From Corinectria fuckeliana (lineage: Eukaryota > Ascomycota > Sordariomycetes > Hypocreales > Nectriaceae), in assembly GCA_019137255.1 (NCBI GenBank), contig WPDH01000174.1, positions 1-64,000 of the forward strand: DNA of 64,000 nucleotides, in the 5' to 3' direction. Shown here in pieces: positions 35,930-47,029 of this stretch. Below the pieces are notes generated by a model. It searched no databases and was not told where the DNA came from. It saw nothing but the letters and a program-made list of their open reading frames with translations. How positions within the stretch are numbered: position 1 is the stretch's first letter; every line of letters begins with the position of its first letter. Both the position numbers and the translations under genes were made by a program.

Positions 35930-37946
35930 ATGAATAATCGAGCAAAGTTCCTTGGAGCCATGACGACGGATGAAAGAACACCGCTGGTCCCCAAGAAGGG
36001 GACTGCGAAGAGAGGCCTTGGCTCGTGGACACGAGGTGCTTTCAATGTCGAGAACCGGGTTCTCTTTGCGGGGTTTCTCATCACGCTGTCCTTCAGCTTT
36101 ACCCAAGTGCCGTGAGTACACCGCTTGACTCTCGACTAGGGAATTGCGTATTAACTCCATGTTGGCTTTTCTACGTATTCCATCTTATGGTTTGCGATGC
36201 CTTCTACGACACCAATCCGCCTTTTCATGGTCCTGGTGATAGGTGTAGCCGAGATCAGATTGCCGCAGGGACGGCCCTTCAATTCAGTATTCTCGGAATG
36301 AGCACAACATTATGCGGTATGATAGTCCTACTGAGGGATCAACGGCTTCTAATGCTTTTTCAGGTACATTGAATCTTTTTGTTGCTGGATGGACCGTCAA
36401 GAAGTTTGGCCCTCGAACGGCGCTCATGGTCCAGACCTTTGTTCCAGCCATTCGGGTGGCGACGCAGATCCTTGGCGTTGTAGCTGGAAAGAGTACCGGC
36501 ATGATGATAATTCAATGCACTCAGTTGATCACAGTATTGGGTGGGCCTGCAGGATACATGTACGTGAGGAGACACATCCAGCGCCTATGTCACTAACCTC
36601 TCGCAGTCTTGTTGTCAACATCATTGCAGGCGAAGTCGCCGAGCCTATGAGACGCACGCATCTTTTCGGAAAGCTCCAAGGGTGCATCATGCTGGGACAA
36701 GGCATTGGCTATCTAAGTAAGATGAACCGGCCGACCTGCTGTCCTCACTCTCTAACCTCCATACAGCCGGTGGCATGATTGGTGATGCCATAGACATTCG
36801 GGCTCCGTTCGACGTTGCCTTTGTCTCGTTCCTCATCGCAAGCGCGTACACGCGTTTTGCCGTGCCCTATATCTCCCCAGACTCCATGTCCGATGGGCAA
36901 AAGCCAGGCCAGCAAGGGACATCGGGTTTCCTAGCGCCGTTGAGGATCCTTGTGCCGCGACGTTTGCAACTTGAAAACGGGAAGATCACAAAGCACTACG
37001 GCGTGATATTTCTGTGTCTCGGTATCTTTCTTGGAGTGGTAAGACGACCTGATTCGGGAAGATGCCTCTCATGCTGATAATTCGATTGCACAGCTCGCCA
37101 CCGGCTACGCGCCTTTCCTGATTCAAATGTATGCTACAGCAGCGTTCGACTTCAACCAAGGCGACAATGGGTGGCTGATGGCCGAGTTCGCTTTCATGCG
37201 GAGCCTGTTTCTCATATTTCTCTTTCCGCACATCATCTCACTTGGACGCCGATGGACGTCTCGATCACCGAGCGGAGATGCAGAAACTGACGATGGCTCG
37301 TCTGGGCTGCTGCCAACGTCTCCGGGAGAATTCGACGCAACCATGGGCGAGCAAGTGGCGGAGGAGCCGATGGAACCTTCACGGGATAGGACGGATCCCG
37401 ACGGCAGCCACTTTGATCTTGTGTTCTTGCGATGGAGCCTCGTCGTGGACGGGGCTCTCACCACTGTGGCAGCGTTTGCTACGCAGCGATGGCATATATA
37501 TCTTGGTAAGAAGAGATCTCAACCTAAGGAATGGCTATGGACCGCACTGATATGCCTCCCATAAAGCCGCCTTCCTTCTCCCTTTCGGCTCTGGATCAGC
37601 ACCTGCAGCGAAGGGAGTCATCACAGAGATGTGCCCCGAGTCCCAGCGTACGGACGCACTAAATGCCGTCACACTCGTCGAGAATGTTGCGAGGCTAGCA
37701 ACACAGGGGTTGTTCGGCTTTGTGTTCGCCAGCCTGGCTGGTGTTGGCAAGGCATATGCTACCTTTTTCTGCAACGCGGTAAGAGAGTCAATGGTTGCGA
37801 GGCGAACCCCTTGCATTTGAAGGCTAACATTCAACCAGGCCATCGCTGTTATAGCAACGGGCGTCCTGCTATTCTCCAACTTTCCACCTCGGGGAAGTAC
37901 GCTGATTGATGATGATGATGATAACGAAGATGCTGTTGAAGAATGA
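35930..37946 (+). CDS. Major facilitator superfamily transporter with a non-canonical first intron
   Basis: Eight exons: 35930-36111, 36165-36316, 36364-36559, 36607-36716, 36767-37038, 37094-37505, 37567-37778 and 37839-37946; 547 residues. Six of the seven introns are canonical (47-61 bp). Intron 1 has a good donor (GTGAGT) and branch region (TATTAAC), but the only position that keeps the frame and the expected FYVFHLM start of exon 2 ends in TG, not AG. The rest is intact: about 12 membrane helices, a motif-A-like GWTVKKFGPR loop after helix 2, a long acidic cytosolic loop in the middle (about residues 335-405), and a C-terminal poly-Asp run. It resembles fungal SLC46/tetracycline-transporter-like members. 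The substrate is unknown. A second ATG (35960) is an alternative start. Confidence 0.75.
36112..36164 (+). other. MFS intron 1 lacking an AG acceptor
   Basis: Donor GTGAGT and branch region TATTAAC are present. The only AG inside is 28 nt from the donor, too close to be used, and leads to a stop. The frame-preserving 3' end at 36163-36164 reads TG. The 53-bp length is normal for this locus. Confidence 0.6.
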
Positions 37947-39253
37947 GGGGTGTAGGTTTATAACATGGCAGATAAAATGGATTGGTTTAGGTACTGGGAA
38001 AAGCAGGATAGAATGATTAAAAGTAAGCTAGGTTAAGGTGTCCAGGGCGAGAGCCTTCAGAGAAGAAATTGAGAAATAGATGGAATAGAAATGAGAAATG
38101 GCGTGAAGTACTAAAGCGAACGAGTAGCGTACGGGTTGTTATACGCATCGCGGATCCAATTTGGAGGCTATGAACTAGGGCAGTCGAGAATCTTAAGCCC
38201 ACCCCACGCCTCGTCAATAGTGCATTCGTAGTAGTAGCCTAACTCTGCTCAACGAAGGCCATGCCCTGTTATACATTAACAAGAAAACGTTCCTCTCAAC
38301 TAAAGTTCAGAATCACAGCTCTGCCTCTGAACTAGTCCGGAAATCCTCGATATTGTAGAGCTGGTACGGCTGATAGGATGAGGCTACCATGAAAGGGAAC
38401 GAACTCTCTGAATTGGGCTTTTTTCACGTCGACCTAGGAAAGATGGGAAGACCTCTTGTGGCTCAGCTCTTATGCAGCTATATAAAAAACGGAGCCCTTC
38501 GGTTATCAGGTAGGAAGACCACCGGGTGCGTTACCCGTTATTGAGAAATATTGGGGTTAAATGATAGCAGATAGGGTCATCTGCAGTCTGGCTTGACAAC
38601 GGCGCGAGAACGCTGTTTAGATATGTCCTACGAGGCTGACTGCACAGTTGACCTCTTTTATTTTAATTTAATATTGCCTGCAGAGGCTAGGGTTCCGGGG
38701 CTTAGCAGCGAGGAGGTCAGCGACCTAGTATCTAACTTGATCATCACGAACAATCCACGATGCTGACTTGGTGTCAGCCTCATCGATGAAGTTGTTCTTT
38801 GCCTATCATGTTAAGCATAATCTAGCCTTGTACGAGACCCGACAACCCCACATCGCTAGTTTAATTAATTCTAACACAGAAGAAGATGAGGCACAGTTCT
38901 TCCAAGGACAACCTCGTAACCACAGTGTCATTGACCCTTACTAATGTTTTGGATTCTTGTGTCTCGATACATTTATGGACTAGTCTATTGTCCAACTATG
39001 ATGAGAGGACTATCACGGCATTCAACTGATTGAGAACGTCACCTTTCCAAGTGAAGAAATGCGGGGTAATGCTCGAGGGAAACCTATGAAGCCTTGTTTG
39101 ACCTGTGAACCTTGTGAGGCATTTCGCTCTCATCAACTCATTTAACGCCGTGTCTCTAGCTAGTCTTCCCATGTTCTCATATTCAACTGCCCAGACCGAA
39201 CTCTTACCGATTTAGTACGACCACGGCGTATATTTGCTCGCAGACTGCTAGCA
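37947..39253. other. Intergenic region between MFS and amidase
   Basis: About 1.3 kb of AT-leaning sequence. No open frame shows a recognisable protein. It presumably holds the MFS 3' UTR and the amidase promoter. Confidence 0.4.
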
Positions 39254-40731
39254 ATGACATCCGAATTGTGCTCGCTGACAGCGTCAGAGGTCCAGCGCCA
39301 AATCCAATCCAATTCCCTACTTCTTGAGGACTACGCTCGGTCGCTCCTTGCGCGGTACAAGATCCGCGACAAGGATGTCAATGCATGGGCCTTTATCGAG
39401 CCCGACAAGGTTCTGGAGCAAGCGAGGCGGCTCGATCAGATCCCGCCTGACGTCCGGGGTCGTCTCCACGGCTTCGTCATTGGTGTCAAGGACGTGATCC
39501 AAACCCAAGGTGAGCAAACGGTGAGTCAGAGTCCACTGGATGGGCGTTAATCCACAGGGGACTAGATTTTCCGACCAGGTATAATTCTGCAGCTCACACC
39601 GGCGACGGACCGCTCGCGGATGCATCTACTGTGGCCATACTGCGAAGAAATGGCGCATTGATCATGGGTATAACACGCCTCCATCTCACGGCTATAGTCT
39701 ATGTACTCACTTAAATTCTAGGCAAAACTAGAACTACAGAGTTCGCTGCAACAACCGAGGGCCCCGGCACCAGGAATCCCCATGATCCTTTCCGGTCCCC
39801 GGGCGGCTCATCCTCCGGATCGGCAGCAGCAGTTGCTGACAATCAGGTCCCAATCGGGCTCGGAACCCAGACAATCGGGAGCGTCGTCAGGCCTTCGTCT
39901 TTTAACGGCATCTACGGGCTGAAGCCAACTTGGAACGCCATTTCAGTCGAAGGCCAGAAGGTCTCGTGTGTGACGCTGGATACGTTTGGCTTCATGGCAC
40001 GGAGCATTGAAGACCTGCAAGCTCTAGCTGACGCCTTTGCTCTGAGGGACGACGAACCGCCGAAGGAGGTTCAGTTGAGTACCGCTAAATTCGCCATGGT
40101 GAAATCTCCAGTATGGCCAAAGGCTGGTCCTGGGACTGTCGCAGCAATGGAGCGTGCGGCCCAAATGCTAAGAGACGCAGGAGCATCAGTTGAAGACGTT
40201 ACTCTTCCCTCTGAATTTGACGACCTTCTTTCGCTGCAGAATCAAGTATTCCAAGCCGAGGCCGGTGTCGCGTTCTACAGAGAGTACAGCACGGCAAGAG
40301 ACCAAATCAGCGACGAGCTTGCAGGCATGGCCGTGAACATCGACACCTGCTCCAAGAAGGAATACCTGCGCGCATTTGACACGATTGCGTGTCTTCGGCC
40401 CAAGTTTGACGAGATTGCAGATGGGTACACGGCAATTGTCACACCAAGTTCAGTCGACGTTGCACCTTTCGGCATCGAATGGACCGGAGACTCTTGCATG
40501 AATGGCATATGGACGGTATACCTCGCAGGGCACTTTTGGAAGAGTAGAGCTAATGTTGGATAGGCCTTGCATGCTCCAGTCCTTAACGTTCCCGGATTCA
40601 AGGGCGAGGACGGGATGCCGCTGGGAGTGGCACTCGTAGCCTCACGGTACAGAGACCAACATATCTTAAAGGTTGGCAAGGAAGTTGGCCCTCTCTTCGC
40701 CGCTGAAGGTGGCTGGAAGTTGGGAATATAG
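39254..40731 (+). CDS. Amidase-signature family hydrolase
   Basis: Exons 39254-39509, 39566-39667, 39722-40515 and 40564-40731, with introns of 56, 54 and 48 bp, give 439 residues. The Ser-cisSer-Lys triad of the family is present: Lys79 in GVKDVI, cis-Ser149 in SPGGSSSGSAAA, and nucleophile Ser173 in GTQTIGSVVRPSSF; the 24-residue spacing between the serines equals that of fatty-acid amide hydrolase. The enzyme hydrolyses a carboxamide to acid and ammonia. It lacks the tail of GatA tRNA amidotransferases and resembles stand-alone fungal amidases used for nitrogen scavenging or detoxification. The substrate cannot be told. The second Gly of the usual TGGS loop is Ile here (TIGS), a mild departure. 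Confidence 0.88.
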
Positions 40732-41355
40732 TCTCACAGTGATATTTCACTATGAATTGAGATCTCGAGAGCACCTAACCGTGGATTGGGTTGGTAGATA
40801 GGTTGATGTAAAGCAGAGAGCGACGTATTCTATGTGTTTGGTCTCAGTCACGGCTAGTCAAGAAAGGCATTAGATCTTTGCGATTACGTTACACAGGCGG
40901 CGTAAGATCTATACAATGACAAAACTGGCTCATATGAATCTACCAAGTTGTTACTGGGCGGCTAAAGCTGAAGTGGTCACGCAAACCACTGACTGGGCTG
41001 TGCCTCGCAAGGCAACCTTGGTGGTGGCGCCGTCAACTGAGGCTGTGCGACGAGGCAAACTTCAGGCGCGCCGGCTTTCTCAAGTGGACGCCAACTCCCT
41101 GCGTAACTTTTTGGGAGCCTAGGCGCATCACGAAAGTCTGACTTGTAAAGGTGCTCTCGTGGGCTCCAGCACATTGGATGTATAAGGACCTCCCCTTCCC
41201 CGGTTTCTTTGGCCAGGAAGCCCTTTCTTTTAGACATCATCTTCTTCCAAGCTGCGCGAATCTCTCGGTACAAACTCTAGCGAAGAAAAAAAGAAGCTCG
41301 TCAAAACCTCGACCTGCTCTGCAGCCAACAGCACAAAGCTCACCACATCGCAACC
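40732..41355. other. Intergenic region with TATA box for the small gene
   Basis: 624 bases. A TATAAGG element at 41181-41187 precedes the start of the first small Gly-rich gene by about 175 bp. The open frame at 40916-41122 has no support. Confidence 0.4.
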
Positions 41356-41583
41356 ATGTGTTTCGGGCCCCCCGGCCGCTTCTTTAAGAAGGGACCATCT
41401 CGGCGGCGATATCCCCAGGAGGCGCCGCAGGAAATTAGCGCTGCAGCAGTCGACATTTATTCCAGTGCTTCTCATGGAAATAACCATCATGGCGGAGGTG
41501 GCTATGGAGGTGACAGCGGAGGCGGTGGTGGGGAGACGGAGGTGGAGACGGAGGAGGTGGAGACGGAGGAGCCATGTAGGTAG
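41356..41583 (+). CDS. Small Cys-start, Gly/His-rich protein 1
   Basis: 75 residues from an ATG in good context (GCAACCATGTG). It begins MCFGPPGRFFKKGPSRRR, has a short neutral segment, then a His/Gly tract (HGNNHHGGGGYGG) and ends in an acidic Glu/Thr/Val repeat. No signal peptide. I do not recognise a family. The N-terminus matches the pattern of the gene 1 kb downstream (MC-[FL]-x3-P/K-x-R-[FW][FW]-KK followed by a basic cluster), suggesting related proteins; Cys2 next to a basic patch could allow lipid attachment at a membrane, an inference. Read in another frame the 3' repeat encodes Gly/Asp, like the neighbour's tail. Confidence 0.55.
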   Translation: MCFGPPGRFFKKGPSRRRYPQEAPQEISAAAVDIYSSASHGNNHHGGGGYGGDSGGGGGETEVETEEVETEEPCR

Positions 41584-42530
41584 CGACGATGATTTGGACA
41601 CGACTTTACGAGTTGGGACGGTGAGCATGCGATTTATCGAAAGGTTTGATTAAGCTGTTGGATAGAGATGAATATGCCTGATGTTTACCTTGTTTTCCCC
41701 CCTTCATCGTAATGCGAAGTGGTCTAATGGCCTCGAGACGTGGTGTCCCATAGGATGTACGACAATCCAGGCGAACATCTAGAGATAGAAGCAATGCCAA
41801 GTTCCTATCAATGATATGATGATATGATAGAGCTGTTTAGACGACTCTGAAGCCCCAAAGGGCGCCACCAGTATGGTCGCTTTACGCCAAGCCTGATGGG
41901 ATCACGCAACGTGCCTTGCAGGCGGCGCTCAAGACTGCGGCTAGGCTCTTCCATCTCTTGGCGTGCCACCCGGAGCATTTCCGATGCACGTCGTGTCTTG
42001 ACGTCGGAGACGGGCCCGGAAGTCAAGAACTCTCCGTGCCTCTCAAGGATCTTACCCCCCGGACAGAGAAGCGAGTAGTCGTGGAAGAGCGAGGCGGCCG
42101 GTTGTGTGTGGCGTGTTCGTCGAGGGATTTGGGGGTGTGGACCGCAGTGCCATCCATATCCGAGGCACAGCGCAGCGAGCTGAAAACCGGTGGAGCTCTG
42201 GGATCGTCGCGACGCACCTCGCTCGGGCGAAACCACGGGGGGACCGGCAGCCTCGTCAGGCATTCTCCAGGCCTTGGCAGCTCCACCGATTCGGCGAGGC
42301 GTTCTCGTTGCCTGGTGCTGTGCTGGGTAATGCCATTGCTCAGGTCGTGTGAGTCCTGCTGTCGGACACTCCGCATGTCCGTCCCTAGATAGGTGCAGCA
42401 GATATAAAGAGGACGAAACTCCAGGCAACGGAAAGGATAATCACCAACAACTCATCTCATCAAGCTCATCTACCCAGCCAATCTCAAGGTGCTCAGGGCC
42501 TCTCTGCATCAACCTGTACAATTTGCGAAC
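41584..42530. other. Intergenic region with TATA box for the second small gene
   Basis: 947 bases. TATAAA at 42403-42408 lies about 125 bp before the next start codon. Overlapping open frames on both strands (41808-42428 minus, 41916-42392 plus) have no recognisable features and were not accepted. Confidence 0.4.
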
Positions 42531-43232
42531 ATGTGCCTCCAACTCCCCAAGCGCTGGTGGAAGAAGCGCCACGACAAGAAAGAAGCCGAGGCCGGCTCCA
42601 AGGCAGCAGCACTGGAAAGCAAGAATCCCGTCCCTATGCAGCAGCCTCTCCCAACCCAGCCAACTACGATTTCCACTCCCCAAGCTGTCAACTTCGACGC
42701 TGTTGAGAAGTGGGCAGAGCCGGCCCAGACCAGCCGGCCCAAGGTGAGTCAACCCTGCGCTCCGCTATCTGCTAGACTACAACACCCTCTAACCAACTCG
42801 ACCGAAAAGAAAACAACTCGGCCCGCTGGCGCAGCACCCGCAGCAGGAAATGCAAACGCCAACACGACCAACCTGGCACTGCAGAACGCGATGATCATGG
42901 CCGCCATCGACGAAACAGGGACCGGTCCGACGAGCGAGGACAAGAAAGCCTCCGAATGCGACGCGGGGAAGAGCAACGACACGCACGGCCATTCCCACAC
43001 CGAAACGCACACTGGCAGCTCGTCGTATGGTGGTGGTAGTGGTGGCTATTCCGGGGGAAACACCTCCCACAGCTCTAGCCACGGTCACAGCGGAGGCCAT
43101 ACCAGCAGCGGAGGCGGAGATGGGGGCAGCAGCAGCGGCGGCAGAGACTGGAGTTATTCGTACAGCGGTGGCGACAGCGGCGGCGGCGGAGGAGGCGGAG
43201 GAGGAGGCGGTGGCGGCGGGGGGGATTGTTAG
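42531..43232 (+). CDS. Small Cys-start, Gly/Ser/His-rich protein 2
   Basis: Exons 42531-42743 and 42810-43232 give 211 residues. The 66-bp intron (GTGAGT...GAAAAG, with a CTAAC branch site) is a multiple of three and free of stops, so retention would give a 233-residue form. The protein starts MCLQLPKRWWKKRHDKK, continues with a Pro/Gln/Ala-rich segment, then a Ser/His/Gly tract (SHSSSHGHSGGH, YSYSGGDSGG) and ends in a Gly run closed by Asp-Cys. No signal peptide or membrane span. The family is not recognised; the His/Gly tract could bind metal, but that is a guess. It shares the N-terminal pattern and tail character of the gene at 41356. Confidence 0.6.
   Translation: MCLQLPKRWWKKRHDKKEAEAGSKAAALESKNPVPMQQPLPTQPTTISTPQAVNFDAVEKWAEPAQTSRPKVSQPCAPLSARLQHPLTNSTEKKTTRPAGAAPAAGNANANTTNLALQNAMIMAAIDETGTGPTSEDKKASECDAGKSNDTHGHSHTETHTGSSSYGGGSGGYSGGNTSHSSSHGHSGGHTSSGGGDGGSSSGGRDWSYSYSGGDSGGGGGGGGGGGGGGGDC
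43172..43226 (+). repeat. GGN trinucleotide run encoding poly-Gly
   Basis: A near-uninterrupted GGC/GGA/GGT/GGG run at the 3' end of the second small gene, coding for about 15 consecutive Gly. Likely unstable in length. Confidence 0.8.
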
Positions 43233-43875
43233 AGAAACGATGATTGTGAGATGACCTCGATGTTAGGAGCGCCAACTTACATATGTAGCTGCTAGAGAAA
43301 CCTGTTAGAATTTCGTCTTTGTCCGATCTTTCGCTGCTCCGTTCCCGTTCTAGTGAAGAAACGGCACCGGGGCTGGGCAGGAAAGTGTGGGGCCGTTGTC
43401 CGGAGACCAAGCGCCGGGCCGTTCCACGAGCCGTCCATCCGTTGTCCTATCTGGTGGCTTGGGCCCGGGACGCCACGCTCAATCCCCCCGCGGTAACTGC
43501 AAGCCAATAGCCAAACTCAGGATCTCACCTGTCGCGCAGCGGCCACTAGCATTGGCCAAGATAGCTGCAGCAGCTTCTAGCCCATGGGCACCGGCTTGAG
43601 GCTGGCTTACCGGAGCATCAGATGTGGCGCTATCGATCTCGGTAGGCGCTGCTCCGCACAAAAGCGTACGGTGATTGCCTTCTGCACTGTCAACTCTCCT
43701 AGATACCTGTTGCGACCGTAGCCAGGCAATCAAGAGCGGAATGATAGTTCAGACACAGACACACTAGTCAAGCAGCAAATTCCCATGTCTAAAAGCTTCT
43801 CTTGTATGCAATACTTACTGCCCGATAATGGGGACTTAACGTATAAACCATACTGAGTAAGTCATTGAGAACTAT
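43233..43875. other. Intergenic region between convergent genes
   Basis: 643 bases between the second small gene and the S28 peptidase stop codon. No gene, RNA or repeat recognised. Confidence 0.4.
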
Positions 43876-45551
43876 TTACAGCTCAACGTCAGCGCCGCCC
43901 TTCCACTCCTCCAGCCACGCCTTGACAAACTCGATTTCCTGCTCTTGCGCCTTCGCCACCGCTGGCGGGGGCAGATCTATAGCAACATCTCCCGGCGCCA
44001 ATCCGTTCTCGTCCCAATGGTGGACACCATGCTCGATGAGGATGAACGGCTCACTCACGGTTGACGCCCTCACTGGGAGGCCGATGCGGTGAGGCGTAGC
44101 AGCCCGCCACGGGTCCGCAGCTCCGTCGATAAATGCCACCCGTGGATAGGTGAAGTTGACGCCGCCGAGCTTGTTGATAGAGTCGACGTTTGGCGGCGTC
44201 GTGATGTTGAAGCCCTCGCGGCACAGGATGGTGGAGTATTCGAGGTCGATCAGGCGCGAGATGAGGGGCAGCTGGTCTTTGGGGACTCCAGATCCAGTTT
44301 GGAAGTATCCCCATCTACACAGTCAGTGAGCAATCAATAGGTTACATGCATCGAGAGGTGAGCTTACTGGGTGCATGTCTGATAGCCCCAGCTCCGGGCC
44401 GCTCCCTGGTCAAGATCGATGCGGTCATTCTTCCCTCGGGTGGAGTAGCACTCCTCGACGCTTTGTCCCTCGCAAGACGTGCTGAGGTCATCCCTGAGGT
44501 GCGACCGGATGTATCCGATGTAGTTCAGCACCCGGTTCGTGAACTGCTTTTTGAAACCTCCCGCCGCGAGGAGCCGTTGCACGGTTGGGGCGAGGGAGCG
44601 AGTGCTAGCAAAGAGGACGTGGTCCGAGGAAACACTCGCGCAGTAAAAACCAAAGTCGGAGCTGTCTTCTTCCGGGTCCCAGTTCGTCGATTGAAGCCCT
44701 GAAATACCCTGGCTGAGGACGCTCGCAAAGTCATCGTCCCGCAACTCTTCCAAGCCAAACAAATCCTTGAGCAACCGCACCTTGTCCTCATCATCACCCA
44801 GGAGGATACCATCAACGAAATGCGTGAGCGTCTGCGTCGTTTGAGCACAGTCCCCGGGGGCAAACAGCCGCGCCGCCTCGTAGTACTCCCAGTAGTCTAC
44901 GATGGCCTCTGTGACGCCCGAGGACGAGATGGCGCCCCAGAAGACGTCGGGGTACAGCTTCCTTGCGAACGCGGCGAACGCGCCCGCGTAGGAGCCGCCG
45001 TAGATGATGTATGGCGCGTGCGGTGCGGCGAGGTCGAGGTCCTCGAGGCCGGGGAACTGGACATGCTTAGCGAAGTAGGCCGTGTCTGCGAGCGCTTGCT
45101 CCGTGGACAGGAAACGCATGTTCTCGGCGCTGAGGTCCGGGACGGGGAAGCTCGTGCCGTAGTAGCGATGTTCGAGGACAACCGCAACGCCGTTGGTGGC
45201 ATTGGCCAGCATGGCGAGGATACCGTACTCTAGAAACGGGAGTCTATCCTCGCCACTGGTCTCCCCGGCTGAGAGGATGATGACCGGGCCGCCTTTGCGA
45301 TAGTGTTTGGCGTCGAACCAGTACCGCAAGGGGAAGAAGCCATCCGCATGAGGCTCGTATGTTGATTCGTTGTGGAAGTGGTCAATGGGCACCGAGATGT
45401 TGGCAGCATGCGGGGAAGCATCCGAGTCGAGCCGGCGCGTTACTCCACTGTGCAATGCCCGAGGCGCGGTATTGGCGCCATGGAATTGCGCGTTAACGAG
45501 CGATGCCGCAAGGGCTACGAATGAATACGTCAACAGCCTTGCGAGCGCCAT
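43876..45551 (-). CDS. Secreted serine carboxypeptidase, peptidase family S28
   Basis: Exons 45551-44368 and 44314-43876 with a 53-bp intron (GTAAGC...GTAG) give 540 residues. The start at 45551 begins a clear signal peptide (MALARLLTYSFVALAASLVNA); the frame runs open upstream but that part lacks protein character. The catalytic triad of lysosomal Pro-X carboxypeptidases is present: Ser187 in YGGSYAGAFAAF, Asp in DGAADPWR and His in GVHHWDENG. LEHRYYG, a family hallmark, is at about 127-133. Family S28 removes residues after proline; fungal members are secreted and act on proline-rich proteins at acid pH. The many Asn-x-Ser/Thr sites suit a glycoprotein. Confidence 0.92.
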
Positions 45552-47029
45552 GTCATGAGTGTCTAATGACGAGAATAGTTGATGATGCGAATGGGTTGAG
45601 TTGTGAAAGATGAAGATGCGATCGTCTGTCGGTTGCCTGTCGTGAGTCTGGTTGGTTATTGTGGAGGTTGGTTGTTTCCACCTTCCTAACTCGCTCGTGT
45701 TACCCGGGATCACTAGATGACTTAGGAAGGTATTAAACATGACGCCATCGTCCTGCGTACAGCAAAGATTGTCGTGGCTTCCCATTGAGTTATGTGTTAA
45801 CTTGAGTTAGCTTCAGATGAGTTTTCTTTTGATGTAGGTCATTCGTGTTGTATAAAATACCAGCGGAAACGAGGTCGATTCCACCATGCTTTAGGTGGCT
45901 TAAGCCCACTTCGGTGAGCGTGTCAGCAAGGATTCCTCCCTCTTGTGTACGGAGTACAGTTGCCATGGTCCGCCACCATCTGTTTCTATCACAATCTATA
46001 ATATTGTCTATGTCAACGATGTGCAAAGGCTAGGTAGTTGTAATTTTGCGGCGTCGATTTTCATCGACAACAAATATACCATTATAGGTAGCGAGGTATC
46101 TGGAAAAGCGAGCACTAGTCTGAGTAGAACTATGTGGACTCGTAGGCTGAGGAACGAAGCGGCATTAAGTAGACATCATTCGACGACCGGCCTGGAACAT
46201 AGGTCACAGTGCACATAATCGTCCTTTTTCTAGCTATCGCAATTGGCGAGATTTCTGCTTGTACACTTCGATTGATTACTTCACCATCAGCTCAAGGCGT
46301 GGTTCAGAATGTTCTCAAAAGGAGTTACGATTTTCTGGACTGTAAAGTCGATTTAGTTGAGTCATGACGATGTAGGTAGATGCTTGATAGAGAGACAATC
46401 TCCTACCATCCAGCTCAACAAACAACTGCACTGTATAATTCGCAGTACTCAGTAGCCTACACAGTAACTTTAATCAATTCTAGATATGGATCACGCCTGG
46501 AATAAAATCCTTGGGCTGCGACCCTAACAAGACTTTTCAGTTTGCATCTATTTCTATGCTGTTCTATCAGACAACCCTTTGCTTTCCTTCCCTGGTAATT
46601 CGGAAAACATATATATCCCCGCAAGCGGATAAACGAACCCGCAGTTGGTTGCATCGCTCCTTGATCGTGTTTTCTTCACTCTGGATGGAGTGCCTCTTAA
46701 TCGAAACAAGCACTATACGGGGAAATATGATCTCCATCGTGATGTGGAGCTCGTCCCGAGGCTGATCGGTGAAATTTCTGCCACTAAGATGCATGTTCCT
46801 TGTTTGGTGTAGTCTAGGATTATTTCCCTTCTCAGCTAATCTATGACAGGCTGGATGGCATCCCGAACAAGGAACGAAACTTGCGATGGGAGAGCGTCAT
46901 ATCTATAGGTATCGGGCCGGGAAGATCGATACGTCGGGCGGTGTTGTGTGGTAGTAGTACTGTGTAAAATATATTAAGTTAGGTGACGGAGGAGCGTGTA
47001 TTTGTATAGCGTTGATAGTGCCTTGTGTT
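45552..47029. other. Intergenic region upstream of the S28 gene
   Basis: About 1.5 kb of AT-leaning DNA with no supportable gene. Short open frames (45943-46218, 46511-46765 and others) show no conserved features. Confidence 0.4.

Noticed and set aside
41808..42428. 206-codon open frame on the minus strand between the two small genes
   Set aside because: An overlapping 158-codon frame exists on the other strand; neither shows motifs or conserved-looking blocks, and GC-rich DNA gives such frames by chance.
45552..45785. Upstream in-frame extension of the S28 peptidase (78 codons)
   Set aside because: It would bury the signal peptide; the ATG at 45551 starts directly with a typical secretion signal.
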